From: Thermohalobaculum sediminis
GTDB lineage: Bacteria; Pseudomonadota; Alphaproteobacteria; Rhodobacterales; Rhodobacteraceae
NCBI RefSeq assembly: GCF_023487995.1
Contig: NZ_JAMFKN010000011.1
Span: forward strand, 47,376-111,375
Direction: 5' to 3'
DNA length: 64,000 nucleotides
Shown here in pieces: positions 1-8,998 of this stretch. The notes under the pieces are model-generated. The model saw only the letters and a list, made by a program, of their open reading frames with translations. It was not told where the DNA came from and searched no databases. Made by a program: the position numbers and the translations under genes. How positions within the stretch are numbered: position 1 is the first letter of the stretch; each line of letters opens with the position of its first letter.

Positions 1-1099
1 CACCCCGGGGTCCGATCCAGCCCGTGACGCGGTTGCGACCGGGGCGGGCGCGGAGCATAGGGACATCGCCGTCGGGGCAGCCACGCGTGTGGCGTCAAGC
101 GATCCGCGCTCTGCCGGCGCGCCACTCAGGGCGTCGCAGCGATTTGGCCAGCCCGGTGATGGCGACCCCGACCGCGACGCTCGGGCCGGTCGCATCGGAT
201 CGACCCAGCCGCAAGTGGCGGCGGGACGGCCACCGGTGGCACTGGATGCGACCCCCCTGCCCGCCCACCCGGCCGATGGGGTGAAGGCCGACAGAACGCC
301 CCCGGCCGCGACGCCTTTGCCGGAGGTGGGCGTGACGGTCACAGCACGCCGGGTCGGGGGGGCTAGGCCAACCGAGCCGCCCGCCGACTGGCGGCCATTG
401 GCGGTTCCGGCCGCGCCCGGCGAGCAGCCGGAGATGCCACCTGGCGAGGCCCGTGCCGCGGCGCCCACCGACGCCGCGCCTGAGCATGCCCGTCCCGGCC
501 CGGCCCCCGCGACAGAGCATCCAGACAGCGGCGGCCGAAGGGGGATTGCCATGGCGATCGAGCCAGCCTCTCCCGCTCCAAGCGCCGCAGGTCAGGCGAA
601 CGCCGCCGTGGCATCGGGCACCCCGGCGCCAGCCGCACCTGCCGCCCCGGTACCGGGCGTGGATCCGGCAAGCGCCGCGGTGTCGGCGAGCCGGCAGATC
701 GCGGCCGCCGCGATCGCCGACCCCCAGGCGGATCGCATCGAGCTGCGGCTCGACCCGCCCGAGCTCGGCCGGGTTGAGATCCGCCTCGAGTTCGCGGACG
801 ACGGCCTGCGCGCCATCGTCGCGGCCGAGCGCGGCAGCACGGCAGACCTGCTGCGACGCCACGGCGATGTGCTCACCCAGCACCTGCGCGAAGCCGGGTT
901 CGGCGATGTCGACCTCCGCTTCGGCAACTTCGGCGGCGACGGCCGCACGAAGGATCAGGCGCAGGGTATCTACCTTCCGGCGCCACGGCCCGGTGGCGCC
1001 GAGGAGGACGCCCGGCATGAGCCGCCATGGCGCGCCGCCGACGCATTCGCTGCGGGCCGCGCGCGATCCGCCGATCGAGCCTTCGACATGAAAGTCTGA
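1..1099 (+). CDS. fliK: Flagellar hook-length control protein FliK, 5' end outside window
   Basis: The reading frame is open from base 2 with no stop, so the gene is cut by the window edge; the GTG at 89 is only the first possible start inside it. The visible protein is a long Pro/Ala-rich linker followed by a conserved C-terminal domain (bases about 730-930) with the FliK signature LRLDPPELGRVEIRL and an HLREAGFGDVDLRF-like segment. FliK is an exported molecular ruler that ends hook growth and switches the export gate to filament substrates. It lies 18 bp before flgD, the usual alphaproteobacterial order. The low-complexity N-terminal part is normal for the family. Confidence 0.85.
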   Translation, partial: TPGSDPARDAVATGAGAEHRDIAVGAATRVASSDPRSAGAPLRASQRFGQPGDGDPDRDARAGRIGSTQPQVAAGRPPVALDATPLPAHPADGVKADRTPPAATPLPEVGVTVTARRVGGARPTEPPADWRPLAVPAAPGEQPEMPPGEARAAAPTDAAPEHARPGPAPATEHPDSGGRRGIAMAIEPASPAPSAAGQANAAVASGTPAPAAPAAPVPGVDPASAAVSASRQIAAAAIADPQADRIELRLDPPELGRVEIRLEFADDGLRAIVAAERGSTADLLRRHGDVLTQHLREAGFGDVDLRFGNFGGDGRTKDQAQGIYLPAPRPGGAEEDARHEPPWRAADAFAAGRARSADRAFDMKV

Positions 1100-1117
1100 C
1101 CAGAAACGGATGCCGCC

Positions 1118-1819
1118 ATGAACGTGATTGAGAGCCCCGCCCTGTTCCCTTCCGGCATCGGAGCCCGGCCGTCGGCGGCAAGCGCGCAGGGTCCCGCCGC
1201 CAACGCCGATTTCCAGACCTTCCTGACCCTCCTGACGGCGCAGCTGCGCAACCAGGACCCGATGCAGCCGATCGATTCGACCGAGTTCGTGGCCCAGCTC
1301 GCCAGCTTCACGTCGGCCGAGCAGCTTATTGCGGTGAATGACCGGCTCGACACGATCCGCGCCCAAGGGATCTCGGCCGAGATCGCGGCGCTCGGAAGCT
1401 GGGTCGGCAAGGAGGTCGCGGCGACGGATGGCAGCTTCCGCGCGCCCGGCGGTCCGATGGTGATCGGCCTGCCCGACGGCCCCGAATCCGACCGGCTGAG
1501 CGCGCGCGTGCTCGACGCCGCCGGCACCGAGGTCGCGGGCTTCGAGATCGACGACCCCGCCGCCGGAACCGCGGCGTGGAACGGGCGCGACAGCGAGGGC
1601 ACTTTCCTGCGCGGGGCGGATCTTCGCATCGTGATCGACTACAAGGTCGGCGACACGGTCATCGCCCAGAAGCCGGCGGCCGTGTATCGCGAGGTGGTCG
1701 GCATCCGGGCAACCACCAACGGCGTCGCGCTCGACCTTGCGGATGGCGGGGCGATCGACACCTCGCGCGTCGGCCAGCTTCGCGACCCGCGCACCCAGAC
1801 GGCGCCCATCGGATCGTGA
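1118..1819 (+). CDS. flgD: Flagellar hook cap protein FlgD
   Basis: A 233-residue protein with the FlgD N-terminal signature: FLTLLTAQLRNQDPMQPID near residues 32-50, then EFVAQLASFTSAEQL. The C-terminal half carries the FlgD Ig-like/tudor region (GSWVGKEVAATDG, then AWNGRDSEGTFLRGADL). FlgD caps the growing hook and guides hook-subunit assembly outside the cell. It directly follows fliK and the two are probably co-transcribed. Length and start are typical. The next gene downstream (bciB) is convergent and unrelated to motility. Confidence 0.93.
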   Translation: MNVIESPALFPSGIGARPSAASAQGPAANADFQTFLTLLTAQLRNQDPMQPIDSTEFVAQLASFTSAEQLIAVNDRLDTIRAQGISAEIAALGSWVGKEVAATDGSFRAPGGPMVIGLPDGPESDRLSARVLDAAGTEVAGFEIDDPAAGTAAWNGRDSEGTFLRGADLRIVIDYKVGDTVIAQKPAAVYREVVGIRATTNGVALDLADGGAIDTSRVGQLRDPRTQTAPIGS

Positions 1820-1921
1820 GGGCGACGTCCCCGATGGCCGCGAGACGCCGCCGCGGACAGCGCGCCGCGAGCGGCACCTGTCCCGCAATGCCGAAGAGGT
1901 CGCCCTTGCGGCGCATTGCGG

Positions 1922-3232
1922 TCAGCCGCACGGCCCGCTCGGCGGTTCGGGCGAAGGTCGCGACGCGCGGGCCCGCCCCACTGGGCCGCGTTCGCCGTCC
2001 CGTGGCTCAAGCCCGTAGGGCTCGACCAGCCGCCAGACATGCGGGGGCACCATCGCCCGCATCCGCCGCGGCGCAGACCGGCGCAGATGCAGCACGGCCT
2101 CGATCGCCTTCATCTCGACGCGCGCTCGCGCGAATTCCAGCCCTCGCGGACCGATTCGGGGCATAAGCCAGCCCACCAACGGCCGAAGCCAGCGCGGCAT
2201 CGGGCGCAGCGGCAGCCCACCCGCTGCCCGCTGGGTGTTCTTCAGGAATCCGGTCACGGCGCCCCGCCGGCGCCCCTTGCTGTCCGGCGCCGACAGGTGG
2301 ATCTCGCCGCCAAGGAGACCCAGAATCTCGGCGCCACGGGCGTTGCGGACCAGCAGCCACTGCTCCCCCTCGCCACCCATGTATCCCACCGTGATGTCGG
2401 CAAGCCGGTTGGTGTAGTCCACGCAGGTCCGGCAGGTGAGCGGGAAGAAATCCGGCGGCAGTCGCGAGATCGGAAGCTTCAGGAACGGAATCTCGCGGCA
2501 CGTGCCGTCGTCGAACCTCAGCTCGACATGGAAGTCCGCGCGGAATTCGAGATAGGTGACGGTCTCGGGGCGCTCCGCGAGCAGCGCGAGGAAGTCGTGG
2601 AACCGCTCGGTCGTCGTGTTGTCCGAGCATGGCGTGCCAATGACGTAGAGCCGCTCGAAACCGAGTTCGGCCTCGAGCGCTCGCAGCGCATAGACCTGGC
2701 ACGGGATGCCGATCACCGCGAGCCGGCGGTACCCCGCCGCGCGGGCGGGCTCGAGCAGGGCGAGGAGCGGGGCGTAGCCCATCCGCATCCCGCGGCAGGC
2801 GGCCAGCTCCTCGGGCCGCGTCACCAGCACCGGGACCGGGCGCCAGCGGTCATCCGGGTCGGGCGCTACCGTCAGCACGGCATCGACCGCGCCGGTCTCC
2901 AGCAACCGCTCGGCCAGCCGGGTCGTGATGCCGGTCCATTGGGCGCCGTCGCGGGCAGGTTCCAGCCGCGCGCGCCACATCTGCCGGTAGGGGCCGAAGA
3001 AATCCTCGTCGCCCCGCCCCGGCTCGGCCGTCCGGCCATGAACGCGCCTCTCGAGCCCGGGATAATCGGGTCGGATGAACTGGCATGCCTTGCCGCAGCG
3101 GCCGGGCGCACTGCTGCGCGAGATGCCGCAGTCCGTGCACAGCGGGCGCGGCACCGGGGGCCGCATGCCGAGGGCTAACCGGTGGGCCGGGTCAGGGGAT
3201 GGCGGATCGAGGGCCGCCGGATCATCAGCCAT
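1922..3232 (-). CDS. bciB: Ferredoxin-type 8-vinyl reductase, BciB-like (F420 hydrogenase beta family)
   Basis: Member of the F420-hydrogenase/dehydrogenase beta-subunit family. Cysteine motifs are visible: CTDCGISRSSAPGRCGKAC near the N-terminus, IGIPCQVYALRALE and GTPCSDNTTTERFHDF in the middle, and CRTCVDYTNRLADITVGYMGG, the region most typical of BciB. BciB reduces the 8-vinyl group of divinyl (proto)chlorophyllide with ferredoxin electrons in (bacterio)chlorophyll synthesis. An upstream TTG (3265) keeps the frame open, but ATG 3232 is preferred because a TGT-N12-ACA palindrome (3247-3264) occupies the earlier stretch; no well-spaced Shine-Dalgarno decides it. It lies 160 bp downstream of an AerR/PpaA-like gene on the same strand. 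Related family members act in other pathways, so the BciB assignment is likely, not certain. Confidence 0.68.
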   Translation of the reverse strand: MADDPAALDPPSPDPAHRLALGMRPPVPRPLCTDCGISRSSAPGRCGKACQFIRPDYPGLERRVHGRTAEPGRGDEDFFGPYRQMWRARLEPARDGAQWTGITTRLAERLLETGAVDAVLTVAPDPDDRWRPVPVLVTRPEELAACRGMRMGYAPLLALLEPARAAGYRRLAVIGIPCQVYALRALEAELGFERLYVIGTPCSDNTTTERFHDFLALLAERPETVTYLEFRADFHVELRFDDGTCREIPFLKLPISRLPPDFFPLTCRTCVDYTNRLADITVGYMGGEGEQWLLVRNARGAEILGLLGGEIHLSAPDSKGRRRGAVTGFLKNTQRAAGGLPLRPMPRWLRPLVGWLMPRIGPRGLEFARARVEMKAIEAVLHLRRSAPRRMRAMVPPHVWRLVEPYGLEPRDGERGPVGRARASRPSPEPPSGPCG

Positions 3233-3246
3233 GATGACGCGCCAGA

Positions 3247-3264
3247 TGTCAGTCTTTCCTGACA
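3247..3264. promoter_or_regulatory. PpsR/CrtJ-type palindrome upstream of bciB
   Basis: TGTCAGTCTTTCCTGACA is an exact TGT-N12-ACA site and also a 6-bp perfect dyad (TGTCAG/CTGACA). This is the known recognition pattern of PpsR/CrtJ, the aerobic repressor of photosynthesis genes in purple bacteria. It sits 15-32 bp before ATG 3232. Seen: the palindrome and its position. Inferred: repression of bciB by PpsR. Confidence 0.6.
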
Positions 3265-3391
3265 AACTGACCGGAATCCCGACCCCGTGTCCACCGTCAA
3301 GCCGCGCCGATCGCTGAACCCGGCGAGCCCCGCGCGCCGCACAGGCCTCGATCGGCCGCGTTCGCGCCGGCCTGGCGCCGCCGGCGGGACG

Positions 3392-4222
3392 TCAGCGCAA
3401 CTCGCTGATCTGGCGCAGGACACGCCGCGTGGCGGCCGGCGCGGCCTCGACCGCGGCGATTGCCGCATCAGCGCCGACCGCGGTCACGAGGGCGGGGTCC
3501 GCCGCGAACACGGGACCACCGACGATCACGACGATGTCGGGGTTTCGCGATTGACGCCGCAGCGCAGCAATCGATTGCGTGAGCGCGCCCAGGCCGGCGG
3601 CGCTGGTCAGGGACAGCCCGATCACCTCGAAGGGCTGGGCCGCGACGCTCGCGATCAGCTCGTCATGATCCGGCCCTGGCAGGTAGGTGACCTGCCATCC
3701 GCCTCGGCGAAAGAACTCCGCGGCCATGGCGGCGCCAAAGTTGTGGATCTCGCCCGGCGCCGGCGCCAGCAGGATCGAGACGCCGCCCTCATGCGCCCGG
3801 GGAAGGCGGTCGAGCTCGATGCTGACGAACCGCATCGAGCGGATCAGGCTGTTCGTGGCGATCGTGACGTCGAGAATGTCGATCTGGTCCTCGCGCCACA
3901 GTCGGCCGAGACAGTCGGCGACCGGCGCGAGCAGGCCAAGCTGCAGCGTGTCGTGCGGAATGCCATCGTCCTTGAGCCGCAACAGCACCTCGCGTGACAG
4001 CGCGTCCTCGGACTGCAGGGCCAGTTCGGTCATGTCCGCCACCCGGCCCGCGACTGCGGCCTCTTCGATCGGCGGGCGAACCGCATGGGGGTGAGACAGC
4101 ACCAGCCGCGGAACGATGTACTGATCCAAGACGCGCTTGAGCACATCGATAGAGCGGGACGCCAGCATGGCATCCTCTTCCAACGGCGACCCCTCGAGCG
4201 CGGGCGGCGCTCCCCGGTCCAT
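3392..4222 (-). CDS. B12-binding-fold regulator, AerR/PpaA-like
   Basis: A 276-residue protein with a helical cap resembling B12-binding domain 2 (residues about 20-130, with LGRLWREDQIDILDVTIATN; the W...D...VT pattern is shared by cobalamin caps and SCHIC domains) followed by a Rossmann-like B12-binding fold (about 145-276). The usual DxHxxG lower-ligand motif appears as GEIHNFG, keeping the His with Glu for Asp. AerR and PpaA bind cobalamin (or heme) and antagonise CrtJ/PpsR. The next gene downstream is the bciB-like gene with a PpsR-type site, which fits a photosynthesis-control role. A start at residue 19 (MLASRSIDVLK) is possible. It could also be a generic corrinoid-binding protein. 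Confidence 0.6.
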   Translation of the reverse strand: MDRGAPPALEGSPLEEDAMLASRSIDVLKRVLDQYIVPRLVLSHPHAVRPPIEEAAVAGRVADMTELALQSEDALSREVLLRLKDDGIPHDTLQLGLLAPVADCLGRLWREDQIDILDVTIATNSLIRSMRFVSIELDRLPRAHEGGVSILLAPAPGEIHNFGAAMAAEFFRRGGWQVTYLPGPDHDELIASVAAQPFEVIGLSLTSAAGLGALTQSIAALRRQSRNPDIVVIVGGPVFAADPALVTAVGADAAIAAVEAAPAATRRVLRQISELR

Positions 4223-4269
4223 GTTTTCTCCCCGCGGCGGGCCGCGATGCGGCTCCGTTCATTTCTTTT

Positions 4270-4283
4270 TGAAATCAGTTTCA
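4270..4283. promoter_or_regulatory. Palindrome upstream of the B12-domain gene
   Basis: TGAAATCAGTTTCA is a perfect 5-4-5 inverted repeat 48-61 bp upstream of the B12-domain gene start, in a locally AT-rich promoter-like stretch. No known operator is assigned; it may bind a regulator of that gene. Confidence 0.3.
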
Positions 4284-4495
4284 CATGAAAAGCAATCAGC
4301 CTTCAAGCCCGGTCGACGCCCCTTGGCGCCACCTCCTGCCCTCGCGCGCTGGATGAAGTGAGGCGCGCCGATACCCGTCACGCCTGAAATTTTCCGCCTC
4401 GCCTTCCCGGGCGCGGCTTGTTAATGAAACCGTCGGCATGGGGCGCAGTCCGCCGGATCGTCGGGGCGCCGGTTTCTGGTTCAGCGGGGAATGCG

Positions 4496-5800
4496 ATGCG
4501 TATCACGATGATCGGGACGGGCTATGTCGGCCTGGTTTCGGGCGTCTGCCTCTCGGATTTCGGGCATGAGGTCGTCTGCGTCGACCGAGACGCGGGCAAG
4601 ATCGCGCGGCTCGAAGCCGGCGAGATCCCGATCTACGAGCCGGGTCTCGAAGACCTGCTCGCGCGCAACGTGGCGGCTGGCCGACTGCGCTTCACCACCG
4701 ATCTCGTGGCGGCGATGCAGGGCGCCGATGCGGTGTTCATCGCAGTCGGCACGCCCACGCGCCGCGGCGACGGGCACGCCGATCTCAGCTACGTCTTCGG
4801 CGCGGCTGAGGAGCTTGCGCCGCTCATCTCGCGCTACACCATCGTCGTGACGAAATCGACCGTCCCCGTCGGCACCAATGCCGAGGTCGCGCGGCGAATC
4901 CGGTCGGTGGCGCCCGAGGCTCCGTTCGACATCGCCTCGAACCCCGAATTCCTGCGCGAGGGCGCTGCGATCGAGGACTTCATGCGCCCCGACCGCGTCG
5001 TCGTCGGCGTCGCGTCCGACCGCGCGCGCGCCGTGATGGCCGAGATCTATCGCCCCCTCTTCCTGCGCGAGACGCCGATCGTCTGGACCACGCCCGAATC
5101 GGCCGAGATGATCAAGTACGCGGCCAACGCCTTCCTCGCCACCAAGATCACCTTCATCAACGAGATCGCCGACCTGTGCGAGAGGGTGGGGGCCGACGTG
5201 CAGCAGGTCGCGAAGGGGATCGGCCTCGACGGGCGGATCGGCTCGAAGTTCCTGCATCCGGGGCCGGGCTATGGCGGCTCGTGCTTTCCCAAGGACACCT
5301 CGGCGCTCGCCCGCACGGGCCGCGAGGTCGCCTCGCCCATGCGGATCGTCGAGACGGTGATCGAGGTGAACGAGGCGCGCAAGCGCCGCATGGTCGGGCG
5401 CATCTCCGAGGCGCTCGACGACCGGCTTGCCGGGCGCCGGATCGCCGTTCTTGGCGTCACCTTCAAGCCCAACACCGACGACATGCGCGACGCGCCCTCG
5501 CTGACCATCGTCCCCGCCCTGATCGGCGCGGGCGCCGAGGTCCGCGTGACCGATCCGCAGGGCCGCAAGGAAGGCGAGGCGCTACTGCCCGGCGCAACCT
5601 GGCACGACAGCGCCTACGACGCGGCACGCGAAGCCGACGCGGTGGTGATCCTGACCGAATGGAACGAGTTCCGCGCCCTCGACCTCGGACGACTGCACGG
5701 GCTCATGCGCTCGGACGTGATGGTCGACCTGCGCAACGTTTACCTGCCCCAAGACGCCCGATCCGCGGGCTTCCGGTACTGCTCGATCGGGCGTCCCTGA
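4496..5800 (+). CDS. ugd: UDP-glucose 6-dehydrogenase
   Basis: Oxidises UDP-glucose to UDP-glucuronate with two NAD+. MRITMIGTGYVGLVSGVCLS at the N-terminus is the NAD-binding Rossmann start and GYGGSCFPKDTSAL contains the catalytic Cys. Start 4496 is chosen over the longer frame from 4418 because the conserved domain begins there and a GGGGA stretch lies just upstream. The next gene, 12 bp downstream, is a UDP-glucuronate epimerase, so the pair supplies UDP-glucuronate and UDP-galacturonate for LPS or exopolysaccharide. Length (434 aa) is normal. Confidence 0.95.
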   Translation: MRITMIGTGYVGLVSGVCLSDFGHEVVCVDRDAGKIARLEAGEIPIYEPGLEDLLARNVAAGRLRFTTDLVAAMQGADAVFIAVGTPTRRGDGHADLSYVFGAAEELAPLISRYTIVVTKSTVPVGTNAEVARRIRSVAPEAPFDIASNPEFLREGAAIEDFMRPDRVVVGVASDRARAVMAEIYRPLFLRETPIVWTTPESAEMIKYAANAFLATKITFINEIADLCERVGADVQQVAKGIGLDGRIGSKFLHPGPGYGGSCFPKDTSALARTGREVASPMRIVETVIEVNEARKRRMVGRISEALDDRLAGRRIAVLGVTFKPNTDDMRDAPSLTIVPALIGAGAEVRVTDPQGRKEGEALLPGATWHDSAYDAAREADAVVILTEWNEFRALDLGRLHGLMRSDVMVDLRNVYLPQDARSAGFRYCSIGRP

Positions 5801-5812
5801 CGGGGCTGTGCG

Positions 5813-6859
5813 ATGTCGATTAGCCCTCAGCCGCCGCATCCCGGCCACGAGCCGCCGGTCTTGGTGACCGGGGCGGCCGGGTTCATCGGCTATTACCTGG
5901 CCGAGAGGCTGCTTCAGGCCGGCCGGCCGGTGGTCGGCATCGACAACCTCAACGACTATTACGACCCCGCCCTCAAGGAAGCCCGGCTCGACCGGCTGCG
6001 CCAGCATCCCGGCTTCCGCTTCGAGCGGATAGACATCGCCGACCAGCGCGACATGCAGGACCTGTTCGCGCGGCTCCGACCCGCCATCGTGGCCCACATG
6101 GCGGCGCAGGCGGGCGTGGGCTATTCGATGGAGAACCCGCAGGCCTATGGCGCCTCGAACCTCGCGGGCTTCCTCAACGTCCTTGAAGGCTGCCGCGCGG
6201 TCGCGACGCGGCATCTCGTCTATGCCTCGTCGAGTTCGGTCTATGGCGGCAATGCAAGGGTTCCCTTCAGCATCCATGACAGCGTCGACCACCCCGTCAG
6301 CCTCTATGCCGCGACCAAGAAGGCGAACGAGCTGATGGCGCACAGCTATGCGGCGCTCTACGGGCTGCCGATGACGGGTCTTCGCTTCTTCACCGTCTAC
6401 GGGCCCTGGGGACGGCCGGACATGGCGGTCTGGAAGTTCACCCGCGCGATCCTCGCGGGCGAACCGATCCGCGTGAACAATCACGGCCGGATGTGGCGCG
6501 ATTTCACCTATATCGACGACATCGCCGAGGCGGTGGTCCGGCTCCTCGACCGCCCGGCCGAGGCCAATCCAGACTTCGACCGGATGGCGCCCGATCCGGG
6601 GTCGAGCTTCGCACCGCACCGCGTCTACAACATCGGCAACCGCAAGCCCGAAGCGCTGATGGAGCTGATCGGGCTGATCGAGGCCGAGACGGGGCGCAAG
6701 GGCATCCTAGAGATGCGCCCGCTTCCGCCGGGCGAGGTGGTGACCACCTCGGCCGACACCGCCGAGCTGGAAGCCGCCATCGTGTTCCGGCCGGCGACCC
6801 CGCTCGCCGATGGGATCGCGCGTTTCGTGCGCTGGTATCGCGACCACCACGGAATCTGA
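5813..6859 (+). CDS. lpsL: UDP-glucuronate 4-epimerase (LpsL/CapI type)
   Basis: Extended short-chain dehydrogenase with VTGAAGFIGYYLAERL (NAD-binding GxxGxxG) near residue 20, the substrate strand IDNLNDYYDPALKEARL typical of UDP-glucuronate epimerases, SSSVYGG, and the catalytic YAATKKANE (YxxxK). It converts UDP-glucuronate to UDP-galacturonate in the cytoplasm. It follows ugd by 12 bp and probably shares its transcript, giving substrate-product coupling. Length (348 aa) is normal. The family also contains other UDP-sugar epimerases, but the DYYDP motif and ugd context favour this call. Confidence 0.88.
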   Translation: MSISPQPPHPGHEPPVLVTGAAGFIGYYLAERLLQAGRPVVGIDNLNDYYDPALKEARLDRLRQHPGFRFERIDIADQRDMQDLFARLRPAIVAHMAAQAGVGYSMENPQAYGASNLAGFLNVLEGCRAVATRHLVYASSSSVYGGNARVPFSIHDSVDHPVSLYAATKKANELMAHSYAALYGLPMTGLRFFTVYGPWGRPDMAVWKFTRAILAGEPIRVNNHGRMWRDFTYIDDIAEAVVRLLDRPAEANPDFDRMAPDPGSSFAPHRVYNIGNRKPEALMELIGLIEAETGRKGILEMRPLPPGEVVTTSADTAELEAAIVFRPATPLADGIARFVRWYRDHHGI

Positions 6860-6886
6860 TCGCACCCGCTGCCGCCCTAGGCTGCC

Positions 6887-8056
6887 CTATCCGGGCTTGT
6901 GACCCGCCATGAGCACCCGGCGTGAGCGATCGAGCAGCGAGAGGCGCTGACGCAAGGTCCCGGCCACCACGAACTTCAGCGCTACGCGCCGCATTGCGGC
7001 ACGCCGCTGGGGGCCCGCGAAATCCTCGCGCGCGACCGCGGCGAGGATGAGCCGGGCCGCCATACGCTCCGAGAAGGTCGGCCGAGGCCAGGGCTCGGGC
7101 CAGCGGCTGCCGAAGACGGTTCCAGCCAGCGCCACCGCGATCCGCACGAAGCGCCCCGCCGCAATGCGCCGGGCGGCCGCGAGGTCCCCGGCAAGGTCGG
7201 CGTCGCTGCGCATCTCGACCAGCGTGGCGATGTCGTGCAGCCAACGCAGGCGGCTGAAGACGTGCTGCATGCCGTGGACCGACAGGAACACGAGGTCGCC
7301 GCGCGCGCTGGGGACGGCGATCCGCCGGCCGGTGTCGTCGATTTCGTGCACGCATGTGCCTGCCTTGAGCGCCGCGAGTCCCGGCCAGCCCCGATAAGCA
7401 ATGCTGCGGGCATGCAGCTCAAGCGTGAAGTCATTTCCAGGGATCGTGAATTCGATATCCTTCACCGCCCGCTCGCTGGGACGCCGGCGCGCCGCCCCGG
7501 CCGCCGGTGATTGCGCGGGGCGATAGCCCAGGCCGGCGACGATGCCCGCGGCAGTCTCGAACTCGGCGTCCCCGACAAGAAGGTCGATATCGCGGCTTTG
7601 CCGAAGCGCGGCCGAGCCGTGGAGCCGCTCGGCGAGCGCCCAGCCCTTGAGCAGCAGTGGCTCGATGCCCGCGGCACCCAGTGCGTCCAGCATCCGAAGC
7701 GTTTCGGCCTTCTGCCGCAACCCGGACAGCGCCGCATCCATCGCCGCCACCTGCAGGCGCGCGAGCGTTTTGGCGGGCGGCGCTAGCGCGGCAACCTGCC
7801 TCAGGACCACGGGCGCGACGCGATGGCGGTCGATCGCGAGATCGCCGAAGCGCTCCCACTCCTCCGCCCGAAGCGCCGCTGCAAGGCCAACGACCTCGGC
7901 GCGAGCATTCTCGGCCGCGACGCCGACCGCAATGCAGCGCACAAGCAGCCTCAGCTCGCGCGGCCAGGAATGCGGCAGCGCCCGGAACGACTCGGTCGTC
8001 CCGCGACAGGGCCCTGCGCCCCGGTCCGGCATGTTCTCGCGCTCATGCGGTGCCAT
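6887..8056 (-). CDS. Nucleotidyltransferase family protein (NTP_transf_5 type)
   Basis: A 389-residue protein of the uncharacterised nucleotidyltransferase family often found with polysaccharide genes. Core motifs: LLLKGWALAERLHGS, then ALRQSRDIDLLVGDAEF (the DxD metal site of the Pol-beta fold). A long helical C-terminal half follows. Start 8056 (MAPHEREN) is preferred because GGAG precedes it; upstream codons of the open frame look non-coding. It converges with the ugd-lpsL pair. Substrate is unknown; homologues occur near peptide/polysaccharide modification loci. Confidence 0.7.
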   Translation of the reverse strand: MAPHERENMPDRGAGPCRGTTESFRALPHSWPRELRLLVRCIAVGVAAENARAEVVGLAAALRAEEWERFGDLAIDRHRVAPVVLRQVAALAPPAKTLARLQVAAMDAALSGLRQKAETLRMLDALGAAGIEPLLLKGWALAERLHGSAALRQSRDIDLLVGDAEFETAAGIVAGLGYRPAQSPAAGAARRRPSERAVKDIEFTIPGNDFTLELHARSIAYRGWPGLAALKAGTCVHEIDDTGRRIAVPSARGDLVFLSVHGMQHVFSRLRWLHDIATLVEMRSDADLAGDLAAARRIAAGRFVRIAVALAGTVFGSRWPEPWPRPTFSERMAARLILAAVAREDFAGPQRRAAMRRVALKFVVAGTLRQRLSLLDRSRRVLMAGHKPG

Positions 8057-8336
8057 ATTCTCCGGCCCTTCCCGCCCGCAAAGCACCGGGCGGCCCCCAC
8101 GACGAGCTTTAGCCAAGATCGCGCCACTGGGAAACGCCCTGCGGACACGAAACCCGCGCCGCGGGGTCTGGCAAGGCACAACATGGCAGGCCCGCGACCC
8201 ATGCAACAAGCGGGACGCCGAAGGCGCGCGGCGGCCCATGTGGCGGACACCCCTTCTCTGGTGCCAGGCGGAAACAGACCGAAGCCCGAACGGCGCTACA
8301 CGGCCAAACCGCCGCCAGGGCGCCGCGGTGGTTCGG
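8057..8336. other. Intergenic region upstream of the nucleotidyltransferase
   Basis: About 280 bp between the nucleotidyltransferase start and the fliL stop. It should hold the promoter of the nucleotidyltransferase; I see no gene or clear terminator. Confidence 0.3.
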
Positions 8337-8984
8337 TCATAGTTCCTGCCGCATCACGTCCAGTACCAACACATCGGCGACCTCGTCACCCAGGACGCGC
8401 CGTGCCGCAAGGCGCAGGTTGCGCCGCATCTCGTCGAGCACGCGACCATCGGTGTAGGTTTCGTCGAACGCGCCTGTGTAGGACATCGCAAAAAGCTCGC
8501 GCAGGAAGGCGTCCCGCAGACGAGGTAGCATCTTGTGCGTGGCCTCGCTTATCGCCGCGGGCACGTCGACGGCCAGCTCGAACAGGATCAGCGCGCGCGT
8601 GTTCCGGCCGCGCACCACGGGTATGATGAGCTGCCGCCCGACGGCGATGAAGCTGCGTGCCCCCGAGCCGTATCCCGGCTGCTCATGGCGTGTGGACGCC
8701 TGCGCGGGACCGCCGACGCCGTGCCCGGATGAGCCTCCCAACGCGTCCCCGCCGCCTCGTTGCGTTTTGGAGCGATCGGGCGGCGGCAGTGTCGAGGATG
8801 CGGCCCCGGGCTGCCCCTCGCCTGCCGCATCGTCCGGCGGGACAGCTCGCCCTTCACCCGGTGCCGATTCGCCCTGCGGCGGTGCGGCGGACTGCACCTC
8901 GGCCGGCGCGATCAGCGCGGCCGAGACGCCTCCGCCAAGAGCCCCGAGACCGAGGAGTGCGAGCAGGAGCAGAATTCTTGGCAC
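8337..8984 (-). CDS. fliL: Flagellar basal-body-associated FliL-like protein
   Basis: A 215-residue protein: an N-terminal hydrophobic segment (residues 3-25), a 75-residue disordered Pro/Gly-rich linker, then a FliL-like domain (about 100-215) with RLRDAFLRELFA, a TDGRVLDEMRRNLR-type segment and ending near DVLVLDVMRQ. FliL rings sit around the stators in the inner membrane. It follows flgH by 14 bp on the same strand, the gene order of a Rhodobacterales flgA-flgH-fliL operon. Length and linker are longer than classical FliL, so FliL-like is the safe call. Confidence 0.75.
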   Translation of the reverse strand: MPRILLLLALLGLGALGGGVSAALIAPAEVQSAAPPQGESAPGEGRAVPPDDAAGEGQPGAASSTLPPPDRSKTQRGGGDALGGSSGHGVGGPAQASTRHEQPGYGSGARSFIAVGRQLIIPVVRGRNTRALILFELAVDVPAAISEATHKMLPRLRDAFLRELFAMSYTGAFDETYTDGRVLDEMRRNLRLAARRVLGDEVADVLVLDVMRQEL

Positions 8985-8998
8985 GCCCGCCCCCGGCC

